Counted from the stretch's first letter, positions 50,880-60,929 are shown. The stretch: DNA of 64,000 nucleotides from Durusdinium trenchii (GCA_963970005.1 CAXAMN010021113.1:619901-683900); one strand, 5' to 3'. Numbers and translations are program-made. The notes: generated from the sequence alone by a model not told the origin.

Positions 50880-52080
50880 GACTGTTCAGTGCTAACTTTG
50901 GAGGGGTTCAAAAGTCTGCTTGCGCAACATCGGGTGCAAAGCATCCCCACACACACAGTCTCAGATACGGTGGGCGGCCCAGCCAGCCCATGTGTCGAAT
51001 CTATGCCAGCTTACTTTGACCATTCAAAGAGTTTGGATCGAGCTGGTTTCGTCCCAAGATTATGAGTAAAACAATGGGTCTTTGGTTTTTGACCATCAAA
51101 ACCATAGATGGGAATCCCAGTGTGAGCACCACTCAGAGTCATATCATTTGGGGAGTCCCTAGTTGAGCTACCCTCCTGCAGCCAGCAGATTAACATGGAC
51201 CCCAAAACCACTGGGTTGGTATTCGGAAAACGGTCTTGCACCACGTCTTTTCCTTCTCAGGGTTCATGGTATCGTTTGCGGGTGTGTACGACCTGATTGA
51301 GTAAATAGCCAGTGGTTTCCAACACCCAAAGAGCTGCTACCAGTGCTTTGCAACCTGTGAACCAGCAACTGGACAGACACTGTATAGCGGCATAGCACTG
51401 TTTTGAGGATTGGTCCTCACATGTTGATGGTCAACTTCTGGAATTCCAGCTTCACGCTAACTTCACACCCTTCAGCACGAGCAACGAGTGTGACACGTTG
51501 GCAAGCAGGCTGGCGCGCTTGCAGACAACATTGCCTTCACTTCAGCAGCAGTTGCATCAGCAAAGTCCATGAATTGGAGAGTGGCACCTTGACGTGGACT
51601 TATTGGAGTTGTGCCCAGCGTAGGTCATGGGCCATGGGCGACTGAATTGAGAGGTGGAACACCATCCGAAACCTCACAGGCCCAGATTGGATTGTCTCTA
51701 CTATTGATTTTGGAAGGGACTCTCCTCGTTGAAGCAATGGGATATTCATGCGTTTCAGGTGGTGTAGTCACGGGCCCCAGACTGGCAACCATTTGTTGTA
51801 AACCCCCGTTTAAGCGGTTGAAACTACCAAAGGCCACCAAGGCCAGCTGGTGGCACCGAGAAATGCCAATCAACTGCTTTCAAGTTTCGCATGACATGAA
51901 GACGTTTTTATCGCCCAAATTGGCCTGATGAATCCTGATGAACCCATAGGGGTCCTGCGTTGAACACCGATTGACCACTTGATTGACCTGTTACTACCCA
52001 GGAAAAGTGGATCACCTTGAGCCTTTTTGGGGGAGTGGTTTACAAGAACAGGTCGAAAAAGCTAAGCCTCTATTTTCCGG
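50880..52080. other. Non-coding stretch with a family H fragment
   Basis: 51188-51237 (GATTAACATGGACCCCAAAA, CCACTGGGTT) matches 54479-54535; I call this family H. No supported gene; frames at 51400-51930 are without motifs. Confidence 0.45.
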
Positions 52081-52119
52081 TAAACTGAAGGAGTCTGTGT
52101 GATTTTTCTTCGGCTGCAG

Positions 52120-52250
52120 CGCAGCTGGCAGCTGCTCGACAGGTGATGGAACTGTTGAGGGAGCTCCGGGCAAGGCGTCGGCAGCGTGGGCGTGGGCAGC
52201 CCGGGAGTCCAAGACGTCTGAAGTTGACGAAAGACACAAAGAGGGACGAC
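52120..52250 (+). CDS. Possible PPR helix B exon with basic tail
   Basis: After a good pyrimidine tract and acceptor (GATTTTTCTTCGGCTGCAG, AG at 52118-52119), a frame reads QLAAARQVMELLRELRARRR then QRGRGQPGSPRRLKLTKDTK. AAARQVMELLRELRA could be PPR helix B without the usual tryptophan. The arginine/glycine-rich tail might bind nucleic acid. Family assignment is tentative. Confidence 0.4.
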
Positions 52251-52404
52251 TTCTACCAGGACCCTCCTGGCCAGGCTGTTTGGAGACCTCAACAGGTGGT
52301 GAACCTGGGCACCGAACTTGGAAACACAGGAAGCACCTATTAAGGAGGGTGCCGGTGAAAGACACGTGCTGTGACGGGTTAGTGACTAGAGTTGGTGGTT
52401 GTGT

Positions 52405-52514
52405 TCCCTAGGGATCCAGTCGTACCTGCTCAGGTACGGTGATTGGAGACACTGATCTGTATGTAGGCTTGGAGGGCCCAAGTACCTCCTGAGAAGGTAT
52501 GTGGATCCCTAGGA
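52405..52514. repeat. Foldback family A copy
   Basis: It is bounded by CCCTAGGGATCC and GGATCCCTAGG. Inner GTCGTACCTGCTCAGGTACG (itself palindromic) and AAGTACCTCCTGAGAAGGTA. Confidence 0.8.
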
Positions 52515-52699
52515 GTTCTTCAACTTTGGTGATTGGTTGGCTGCTGTAGTCTTCAAGACGGACGACTTCTACGTAGGTTCTTTGGATATGTCGGGATCGC
52601 AGATGGACGGTTCTCATCGGCTTTTCGGTGAGGGAAACCGGGAAACCTACTGGCCTTTGGAGGATCGGCTGTGGAGTTCAGAAGGCCAGAAGGTATGAT

Positions 52700-52803
52700 A
52701 CCCCTAGGGATCCACATACCTTCTCAGAAGGTAATTGGACCCTCCAACCCTACAGATCAGTGTCGCCAATTACCTTCTCGGAGGGTGTGTGTATCCCTGG
52801 GGT
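52700..52803. repeat. Foldback family A copy, opposite orientation
   Basis: ACCCCTAGGGATCCACATAC at the left and GTGTGTGTATCCCTGGGGT at the right. The core CCCTACAGATCAGTGTCGCC is the complement of the core of 52405-52514 (GGAGACACTGATCTGTATGT), so the two neighbours form an inverted pair 185 bases apart. Confidence 0.8.
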
Positions 52804-52939
52804 AAGCTGTCCAGAACCACCAAACATAGGGTGCAGAAACCATTTGCTTCACACGTTGCAAAAGCACGTGGGCATGATGCGCCTGCCTGCATGGTGGTCT
52901 GACCCCAGCCTTCCTGGGTGCCTTCAGTGCTTCACTGGA

Positions 52940-53020
52940 TCCCCTCTCAGCTTTCCTGGAGGCGTTTGCAGCCCGAGATTCTCATGTACCAAGCGCTCGT
53001 TCAGAGCCTCTCAGCTGCGC
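52940..53020 (+). CDS. Weak PPR-like fragment
   Basis: A frame reads SQLSWRRLQPEILMYQALVQ then SLSAALHRSIER. LQPEILMYQALVQSLSAA is similar to PPR helix A but lacks the A-C-x-K signature. It is the last candidate of the + strand PPR series. Confidence 0.3.
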
Positions 53021-53204
53021 TCCATCGATCAATCGAAAGGACCATAAAGTCTCGGCGGGCAGCTGCGGTCCATGCGTGGTCAAACGCGTGTTGGACGAGA
53101 TGCGGTGTCCCCAAACATGGACAGTTTGGCTAGTGCAAGCATGCATGCGCATGCACCAAGAAAGGTTTCAAAGGGGAGTTGCTTTAAATAGGATGTGTTT
53201 AATC

Positions 53205-53308
53205 CAGCTTCTGCAAAGTGACCTTTTGAAGGTTCCTAAGTGACCCTTAGGAGGCTTAAGTGACCTCAAACCAGGTTATCAAAAGGTCACTTTGAAGAAC
53301 CAGGATCA
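53205..53308. mobile_element. Foldback family C copy with candidate target-site duplication
   Basis: Left arm CAGCTTCTGCAAAGTGACCT, right arm AAGGTCACTTTGAAGAACCA plus GGATCA. The element is flanked by TGTTTAATC at 53196-53204 and again at 53309-53317, a perfect 9-base direct repeat. There is no coding capacity. Size, terminal inverted repeats and flanking duplication fit a non-autonomous DNA transposon (MITE). Confidence 0.75.
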
Positions 53309-53374
53309 TGTTTAATCTATTGATTTCAAGGCTCACCAGGACATACCAGGACACTATATTGTTTGAAAATAAGT

Positions 53375-53456
53375 TCCTGCTTCTTCAAAGTGACCTTTCG
53401 ATATCCCAGTTTGACGTCACTGAGTCATTCCAAAGAGGTCACTTTGAAGAAGCTGG
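53375..53456. repeat. Foldback family C, perfect 17-base arms
   Basis: GCTTCTTCAAAGTGACC (53379-53395) and GGTCACTTTGAAGAAGC (53437-53453) are perfect complements. Flanking duplications are not obvious. It lies 66 bases from the preceding family C element. Confidence 0.8.
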
Positions 53457-53459
53457 TTT

Positions 53460-53960
53460 GTATCTATAATGGTTCACTATGATTATATTATGTTCATTTG
53501 CATTTTTGTCCCAGACTTGGCCCTTGGGGCATCTCTTGGTTTGTATACTATCCGTGACTGGCTGTTAGAATTCAACATAATTATATATAGTTAGAATATA
53601 AAAACAAATGTAATTTCGAGCTTCCATGGATGACAACAGACAATGGATGCCAACAGACAAATGCCAACAGACAATGCCAACATGTAATATAAACAAATGC
53701 CAACAGACAATGGATGCCAAAGATAATGCATGCTTTGCTTACTGTAGTAAAGTTACAAATGGAAGTGATAAAGATCAATGGTGTTGATTCAATGGCTGCT
53801 CCACCATATTCTAATTGCATTGTATTCCTATTTTTACCAGGTCTGCCTCAGTTAATTAGATCCTAATTCATGTCTTTAATTGATTTTATATTCTAACTCC
53901 TGGTCAGTTACTGTATATTTTGGGATCACTTGGACTAGCTTCCTTTCCAGCTCACCAACA
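53460..53960. other. AT-rich stretch with minisatellite
   Basis: This AT-rich segment has TTAGAATTCAACATAATTAT and TTAGAATATAAAAACAAATG near 53565-53610 and the minisatellite at 53627-53721. No supported gene. Confidence 0.6.
53627..53721. repeat. GCCAACAGACAATG minisatellite
   Basis: Five or six imperfect units of a 13-16-base word (GGATGCCAACAGACAA, ATGCCAACAGACA) are interrupted once by TGTAATATAAACA. Confidence 0.8.
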
Positions 53961-54083
53961 TTGATGAACATGCTTCTTGAGGCCATGAAGGGCAGAAAAA
54001 CTGCCTCGGGACGAAGGAGGCCTTGGTCCAGTTGAGTCTCTTGGCAGCTGCTTTGGTTCAGATACGGGGAGAAGATAGGAGAA

Positions 54084-54180
54084 GTACCTGGACCCGCAAA
54101 GTACTGCTAAACATGAGTTCAAGCACATGTTTGAATTAGGGCCACGCCCCATTTCCTCGGGTAGTTGAGAGGAGTCCAAG
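54084..54180. repeat. Foldback family B copy
   Basis: GTACCTGGACCCGCAAAGTA on the left; GGCCACGCCCCATTTCCTCG and GGTAGTTGAGAGGAGTCCAA on the right. Confidence 0.7.
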
Positions 54181-54189
54181 CGTGCGACC

Positions 54190-54850
54190 GAAGAGGGTTA
54201 TGATGTCATGTTTGGTTGGTTTGGTGACATCCACTGGACCAAACAGGCATGGATCTTTTGAGGGTTATTGGATGATTATCGCTTTAAACCGCCTTCAAGG
54301 TCGCAGAGAGTACCTCCAAAAGCAACCTCAGATGGTTGGGCAGCCCCAAGGACCATTGGTTCTTTGATGCATTGCGTTGAAGTTCCCACTACAGCTCTTC
54401 TAGAGGCAAGGTAACCTTGACCTGCGGGTGGATGAGTGGGCAATTCAGAATTCTCAGTCTAGGAAGTACTCCCCTGCGGATTAACATGGACCCATATGGA
54501 CCCTCAAAACCACTGGGTTCTAGAGGAAAATGGTCTTCTAGCCTTTCACGGATCAATTCCGTAACCAATCAACCTTCCATCAGCCTCGCAGGTGAGCAAG
54601 CCCTCGCAGAGCTGCAACCAAAAAAGCACTGCTCCAGCGAGATTTGGCTGCTCCGGTGTGCGAACTGCAGCTTCAGTTCATTAGACCTAACAGGGGTTTT
54701 GTTGATGTCTCAACTTTCAGAGAATCGCAAGCAACTGGATCTTTGTCCATGTCAAACGGGTCTATTCTGGACTGCAAGTCATTCAGCGGCTTCCGGAGCC
54801 ACTGTTTGAAGTCAATGTTCACTTTACAAGGTCTTTTGCGCGTATGTGCA
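54190..54850. other. Non-coding stretch with a family H fragment
   Basis: 54479-54535 is the second copy of the GATTAACATGGACCC word set. The frames at 54417-54809 and 54644-54916 overlap each other and have no domain; no gene is called. Confidence 0.45.
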
Positions 54851-54854
54851 AGGA

Positions 54855-54967
54855 ACGTACCTGGAACCTTGGAAATGGGATACAAGTACCATTTTTATTC
54901 ATGTCTGTTTGTTTAAACAGGGTCACGATATATGATATGTCCCATTTTCTTCAGTACTTTGGAGGGT
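54855..54967. repeat. Foldback family B copy
   Basis: ACGTACCTGGAACCTTGGAA, ATGGGATACAAGTACC on the left; ATGATATGTCCCATTTTCTT and CAGTACTTTGGAG on the right. The loop contains GTTTGTTTAAACAGGG. Confidence 0.7.
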
Positions 54968-54969
54968 CT

Positions 54970-56010
54970 TTGGGTTTTCTGTAACAACTGCACATATGTG
55001 GCCTTCAGAAGGGGTATATCCTGCGGCCACTGTGCGATTCTTTTCGACCGTAGGCTTTAAGATCATGAGGGTGGTCAGAAATAGATAGACCATGGAGGTT
55101 TCCTCCAACTCCCAGGTTTGAGCCAAGATCTGCTAGGGTCCGGCACCAAACCTCACTTAGTTGCCAGCGCCGTCCACGCCGTCCACGCTGGATTCACACT
55201 CCACGTCGCAGGCGGAGATGCACCGGAGCTCTGTCCCGTTGGCGCAGGACACCTACCGTGCGCCCCGGGGGAGATGGACGGATGGGCCGAGACGGGAGGT
55301 GGGTGGCTATAATGGATACCTATAGAACTTGAGTGGACCTCCAACCTCCCAAAATTGACCACTTTTTCCGATCCAAACCACGGTTCCAATCGTCTTTTAG
55401 ATCTTTGAGGTTTGCTCGTTGTGGGCCCCAACCCTGGAAGCAAAGTTGAAACAAACACCTGGAACTGTTGGGTTTGGATGGGTGAGGCTAGGTAGAAATC
55501 GCAAGGTCTGAAGATGTTTGGGGAACTGTTTTTACGACAGTAAATGTTGCTTCACAACTTTTTAATGACCCCCTCCCAACTACCAACAAAACACAACCAA
55601 ACTCCGGCTTGGGCGCGCAGAAACCGGTCAATCTTCAAGCATGTGTGTCCTGTGAGCTACCTGAAGTACAGGGACGATGAATCAGTGACTGTAACCAGAT
55701 TTTCCAGCTACTGGGCTTTTCCAGCTACAAACAAGGATACTTGTCATTGTGTAGAACCTTTGTTCTGCCATCTTTCTTTAGAGCAAATTCCCTTCTCCGG
55801 GGTTTTCCAGAGAACTGGGTGATAGAGAACCTGAACGTCGTTCGTCCTTTGTACCCGAACGACACGTGTACTTGCAGGTCGCTCAAGTGTACTTGGTGTA
55901 CTTGCAGGGTCCAGGTGGCTGTTTTCCCCAAAAAGCTGCATGCACCATGTTGGATGTATGAATCACTACTTGTACGTTACTTGTACCATTCGTATGGTAT
56001 ACATCCAATG
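54970..56010. other. Non-coding stretch, GTAC-rich at its end
   Basis: No supported gene. From about 55845 to 56060 GTAC occurs many times in words such as GTGTACTTGCAG and CTTGTACCAT, in both orientations, consistent with decayed foldback arms. The long + frame over 55741-56331 runs through this and is taken as incidental. Confidence 0.45.
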
Positions 56011-56020
56011 GTACATGGTG

Positions 56021-56070
56021 CCAGGGTTCGGTCACTTGTACTTGTACCAGTCCTCGTGACCGAACCTTGG
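56021..56070. repeat. Hairpin with TTCGGTCAC arms
   Basis: CCAGGGTTCGGTCAC (56021-56035) and GTGACCGAACCTTGG (56056-56070) pair with one mismatch around CTTGTACTTGTACCAGTCCT. A third AGTTCGGTCACGTATACAC word lies at 56149. Confidence 0.75.
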
Positions 56071-56724
56071 GAGTCCAGGTCCGTTTCGGATGGTGAGTTT
56101 TTAGATAAAATTACCACCGTGACCGTATACCGTGTGACCTGCGGATCAAGTTCGGTCACGTATACACGAACCAAACAAGAAATCATGTTGCTTTTTGGGT
56201 TTGTTAAGCTGGGCTTCGATCCGCAGTCAAGCAGCCCGGGGTCTTCCTTTGAGCTTTTGAATGTTTGTATAGTGACTATTGTTGTCAGCAAAGAGGCTGG
56301 CCTTTACATGCGCGTCTCACATCAGAACTAGCGGATCGAGTGGTAAAAAAGGTAACCAGTGGTTCCAAAACTACACCGAAACGACACCGGTATATTGGCT
56401 GCCTGGGATCACCCACACGCTACAGTTGTGACGACCTGACGGAACTGCTCGGGTCGATGGTATCTGGACCTGACGAACGCATCGTACCCGAAGCGGGACA
56501 TGCCTGCGAAGCAAACATGCTGGTCCGACGATGTCCGGCTGTACCCATTCTTAAAGGCACTGTGAAGTTCCAGGATGTTCCAGGTATCTTGGGGGGTCGA
56601 GGGTTCATGAACAGTGCCATTTAGAGAAGCTGCAGGACTTTGGTTCAGAGGCTTTGGAGGAACATGGTGTCGCCGGAAAAAGCGACCAAAGCGAGTTTCC
56701 ACCCCTTGGGATGCACATGGATGT

Positions 56725-56812
56725 GCATTGTTATAGGGGGGATCTATGTCCTTTCTGAAACGGGGATCGAACTGGGGTCTTTCCTCCCTGTTTTAATACA
56801 CACCCACATAAT
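56725..56812. repeat. Family F, diverged copy
   Basis: TGTGCATTGTTATAGGGGGG on the left and CTTTCCTCCCTGTTTTAATA plus CACACCC on the right follow the family F end pattern. Confidence 0.5.
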
Positions 56813-56819
56813 CCCACAT

Positions 56820-57955
56820 ACCTTGTCATACTTGGAGCATCCCAGACCCACATCGAGTCTCCAAAGACCTGCAGAAGGTGGATGTTGGGCTCCAACCATC
56901 TCCGGATAGAAGGTGCCTTCGAGGTACTCCATCGTCTCGGGCCGGGCCTATACCGCCGGGCACCCCGATCCTCCCCTCCTCCATCGAGGTATCATGATCC
57001 AAGCTCAAGCGGCTGGCGGCCATTGGCCGAAAGTACTGGCACTGCTACAGGAGAGGGGAGAGGGTACCCGTACCGAAGACGTCCGCTGGTGAGCGAAAGA
57101 AGACCGACCAGTCCACCGGTTTCCACCGGAAGAGATGACCCACAAGCCGACTCCAAGACTAGCGTAGCATCGATGTTATATGTTTCACGCTGACTTGGTC
57201 ACTGGTCACCTACTATGTATATAGGGTCTTTTTGAAACGTTCAGTCCTCCGGAAGACTGGAGGCACCCACCCGCTTGGCCTGAGGGGTGCAGTTTCAGAA
57301 ACACCCTGTTCTTTTTCCAAGCAACGAACTGGGGGAAATTGTGGAGTTCACTGCAGAGACGGACCCAATGGATGGGTTCGTACTGAGACTTTCTTTGGGT
57401 TTCGTGCTGAACAGTAGTAAACATGCAGCCACTGGCAGCGAGAGATGCGTGGGGAGATAAGCCCATTGGTTTGCCCCCTGCGTCAGCACTGACATCAGTC
57501 TGGAAGCATGGTGTTTTGGACCAAGGAGTCTCTGTGAGGGATCATAGACTTTTTGGCAAAGCAGCGGAGCTAACAACCACCGCTGGTCAAGATGCACCCG
57601 CCAAGCATCCAATGGATTGGTTTAAGGGAACATTCACAGGACACCATGATTGTTCACCCCCCGAAAAGCTAGGTGTTTCCTGTAGATGTTCCCTTGTAGC
57701 AATTCTGGGCACATAAGTTTCAAGCTGAGGTCCCCATGCTCCGAGGTCGGAACCCGACTCTCTAGCACCGGTCCCTCGACCAGGAAGCTGGGCGCCTCGA
57801 ACCAGTGGAACGTCCCTCAGCTCGAACGAGGGAGGGGAAGGTGATTCCCCCCGAAAAGTGCCCCGGACAAAAGCACATGTTTTAATTTAAGGATGTTAAC
57901 TGTATATAAATATGTTCTATATTGGTTGTTATATATACTTATATACATGTATCAT
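56820..57955. other. Non-coding stretch
   Basis: The frames at 56882-57193 (arginine/proline/serine-rich) and 57423-57716 (HPMDWFKGTFTGHHDCSPPE) are open but unrecognised and have rivals on the other strand. No gene is called. Confidence 0.4.
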
Positions 57956-57960
57956 ATAAC

Positions 57961-58175
57961 GCGAAAGCCAGCCGATAGGCTAGGCTTGAGCTTTTAGGGC
58001 GAACGAAGTGAGTTAAGGGGGGTGTGGGGGTGGCTGAGCAGGAGCTTTTGGTAGGGTGGATGCAGAGCTTGGTGGGGGAGAGCCCTGAGAAGTGAGAGTC
58101 CGAAACGCAATCAACATTCAATTCTGGTGATGCGAGTGATGTAGTGGACGCCCAGTGCATCATTAGCATCATGAA
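57961..58175. repeat. Dispersed repeat with GAACGAAGTGAGT core, copy 2
   Basis: It starts GCGAAAGCCAGCCGATAGGC, then GGGCGAACGAAGTGAGTTAA, the G-rich tract GGGGGGTGTGGGGGTGGC, GGTGATGC, and ends GCATCATTAGCATCATGAAG. The order matches 17690-17915. Confidence 0.75.
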
Positions 58176-58515
58176 GGGCTTTGGAAGCTATTTGGGCAAT
58201 GGGCTTTTGGAGGACTCGAGTGGAGACAGGGACCCACATACAGAGCAGACCGCAGCCGCACGTAGGATACGAGTTCCCAGGACAACCCGCAACTCGCCAA
58301 ATCCATAGAGAACCGAAAGTGACATGAGTTCAAGTCCATGAATTTGGATTGAGTTTCTGTGGGGATGCCTGCGAGGTTGCCTACATATCCGCATAGGGCT
58401 CCTGCCCTCTAGTATATACATGTATATACTATACTTGCACCATGTCCTCGGTCGAGTGGGTGCTTCTCGCGGCGTCCACACGCACCGAACGTTTTTTCCG
58501 GCTTGCCGGTGTAGA

Positions 58516-58534
58516 CAGATAGATAGATAGATAG
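58516..58534. repeat. GATA microsatellite
   Basis: Four to five GATA units. Confidence 0.9.
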
Positions 58535-58676
58535 TATCAGATAAATTCTATATACTACTGACTCATGACATTGCCCTTTTGCTGGCAGCCCCGAGCCTGT
58601 GGACTGGCCGGAAGACAGAATCCAGCGTGCAGGGCGAGGCGGATCCATGATCCTGCATGCGCCCAACGGGCTTTGA

Positions 58677-59231
58677 ATGGTTCTGGAAAGGGGTTGGGCG
58701 AGGTTCACATCTACCACCAAAAGAAACTGGGAAGAGTTGCGAAATCTCGCCACCAAGGACCCTGGTAAGTGGAAGAACCAAGTGGAAGATACAAAAGGTA
58801 GCGCAAGATTGCGGCTTGGGTACGGCAATGGCACAAGTATCTTCTGCAGGCTCTTCTTGATGCAGGAGACTGTATTGGAGGAAGTGCCTGTGGTACATGT
58901 ATGTGCCTTGTGCGCCCGAGCCTTTACCAACAAACAAACGTGGATTTCGCTCCACGTAAACCAGAAACACAACTATAGAAATATATGTTTGGAGAAAGGC
59001 CAATGTGTCATTTGTCATAGGGAGTTCTACAGCGACTCAAACAAACTTCAGCACCGCCTGAATTGCAGCGCAAAAATAATGCCGATCATATTTTTGGCAG
59101 TGTTCCGGGACTGGTTTGCGGTGTTGATGCACCTCACGAACAAATGCCCTGGCAACGTGCTGAACCCATTGAAGTCCAAGAAGGAGACTTTATACCTGAC
59201 TGAGATGAATGTCAACTGCAAAAGGTTTTGA
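58677..59231 (+). CDS. Double zinc-finger open frame, probably a decayed retroelement piece
   Basis: The 184-codon frame has a basic N-terminal half (KRNWEELRNLATKDPGKWKN) and two fingers. The first is C2H2: C76, C79, H93, H98 (CALCARAFTNKQTWISLHVN). The second is C2HC: C110, C113, H126, C130 (CVICHREFYSDSNKLQHRLN). Such paired fingers, with HVxxxH and the LxHRLxxC pattern, occur in dinoflagellate reverse-transcriptase polyproteins as well as host proteins; the retroelement origin is inference from memory of the pattern. After the second finger the frame turns hydrophobic and ends at TGA 59229-59231. A neighbouring frame continues with protein-like sequence (next entry), so a frame break is likely. 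Confidence 0.5.
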   Translation: MVLERGWARFTSTTKRNWEELRNLATKDPGKWKNQVEDTKGSARLRLGYGNGTSIFCRLFLMQETVLEEVPVVHVCALCARAFTNKQTWISLHVNQKHNYRNICLEKGQCVICHREFYSDSNKLQHRLNCSAKIMPIIFLAVFRDWFAVLMHLTNKCPGNVLNPLKSKKETLYLTEMNVNCKRF

Positions 59232-59265
59232 ATGCATCTCTTCAAGTCTGTGCGACAGATGTTGA

Positions 59266-59538
59266 GGATGCGGGTTTGCGCAAGACCCTTTTGTTTGTTT
59301 GGAGGAAACCTGTTTGCGCAGTATACCCTTTGATGTACTTGTGCGCAGCTTCCAGAAATGGGCGGATAGCCATGCACGGAGCACTGATGCCCGACTCTAC
59401 CAGGCACTGCAAGAAGTACACCAGCGCCCTGCAACCAAGGGCACTCTTCTGCAGCCAGTGCAAAACCTACTAGATTGCTTCTTTCTGGGGTTGCGTGGGA
59501 CATGGCAGGTCACACGGGTGACTCCTATATTCCAATGA
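59266..59538 (+). pseudogene. Continuation frame after the zinc fingers
   Basis: In another frame than the zinc-finger region, open from about 59266, the sequence reads GCGFAQDPFVCLEETCLRSI, PFDVLVRSFQKWADSHARST, DARLYQALQEVHQRPATKGT and ends TPIFQ with TGA 59536-59538. Helical, charged composition suggests real former coding sequence. An intron or a frame-shifting mutation separates it from 58677-59231. No domain is recognised. Confidence 0.35.
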
Positions 59539-59544
59539 ACAGCT

Positions 59545-60925
59545 CCATAGGGAGGGCCAGTGGCGGCCGATGGCGAAAAGTTATTTTGAAAGAATATCCG
59601 GCCCCACTATGTGCGGCTCATGGCGGCGCTTTTCAACAGCAGGTGTGAGGGGGATGCGGAACAGAGCGAACTGACCCTCTGCTGGGCGGAATGGCTGCCA
59701 TCGCTAGTGGTGGGGGCATATAGCAAAGAGAGCTATGGCCCCGACTACGGTGGCTTGCACGAAATTAAGGAATGAATGCACGGCGGCGCGCGCTTTACTG
59801 CACGGTCCGCGCACTTAAAGTGAACACAAATACAAAAGAGTAAAGGTTCAAGATCTTCCATTGGCAGTTGCCGCCCCCAAAGAAGATCCCAATTCAGAGA
59901 AACGGTCGCTCCGACAGCGTTACGATCGCTCAGGTGACACATCGATCTGCGGCTTGGGCGTTTTGTCCAAGATCCCTGAGGCCAAAGACATCATGCTGCA
60001 GCTGGCCAGGCGGGTGCCATCGATTTATCGCTGGTTTTTCGTTGGGGACGGAGGGTGGTCGAAGAGGAAAGAACGTTTTTGTTTTTGTTATTTGGATTGA
60101 TTCAGGGCGGAAGTGCAGCAGCCATGGTTGTTGGGTTCAAAAGACATTGGTGTTTCTTTGGCCACGGAAAGTGATACGTTTGGGTTCCAATCCTTGCTGC
60201 CTAGCCTCTCGACTCTCAACATTATCAAAGATCACAGTGTTTTTTTTGAAACAGGGACAAGTAGTCCACAGGCGGTCTTGGCATGGTGCCTGATGGTGCC
60301 ATCATGGTGTCGGCACTGAAGAATGGTCGCCAACCTCGTAGCTTCCCCAAAACATGTAGTTTTGAAGCTGATGGAAGTTCCTTGGTAGATAGATGTGAAT
60401 TCATTAGCCCCAAAGTTATGCCTTCAAAATGATTTGCGGTTAATGGTTCACCAATTGAACCATTTTTTGGCCTGTTGTTTTCGAGCGGGGCCTTTTTGGG
60501 CCCGAGGGATCCCAAATGTTAAGACAAAATTTCAGCTCCAGAATGAGCCTAGGATGCAGCAGATGAGTCTTCCAACGCTCAGAGCCATTCCGGCAATCAC
60601 TGGGAAAGCATGTAGCACATCCGAAAAATGTAGGCACAGACTCCCAACCGGCACCCACCCCAACCACCTTCACCAAAACGGAGCTAGCTAAAGCCTTAAG
60701 GTAGGAAATGTTTTGAACATTTGCAGCTGCCCTATGGCTCAGTCCATCCATCGATTTCAAGATGAACTATGGGTCACCTCAGTCTTTGGGAGTCGCAGTT
60801 CCCACTAGTCATTCGCCGAACAGTCACTCGAACCATGGACCTAAAAGAAACGCAATGGTTCCAGTAAACCACTATAGCACTATATAGTTTCATTTTCCAG
60901 TTCCTTGTAGAGAAGCCAAGCCAAC
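59545..60925. other. Non-coding stretch with a family E fragment
   Basis: 60615-60690 (GAAAAATGTAGGCACAGACT, CCCACCCCAACCACCTTCAC, CAAAACGGAGCTAGCT) is the complement of the family E word set. Short frames at 59860-60320 are unrecognised. No gene is called. Confidence 0.45.
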
Positions 60926-60929
60926 CACC

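Noticed and set aside
55741-56331. 196-codon + frame
   Set aside because: It crosses the GTAC-rich foldback nest and a hairpin, has no domain, and has competing minus frames.
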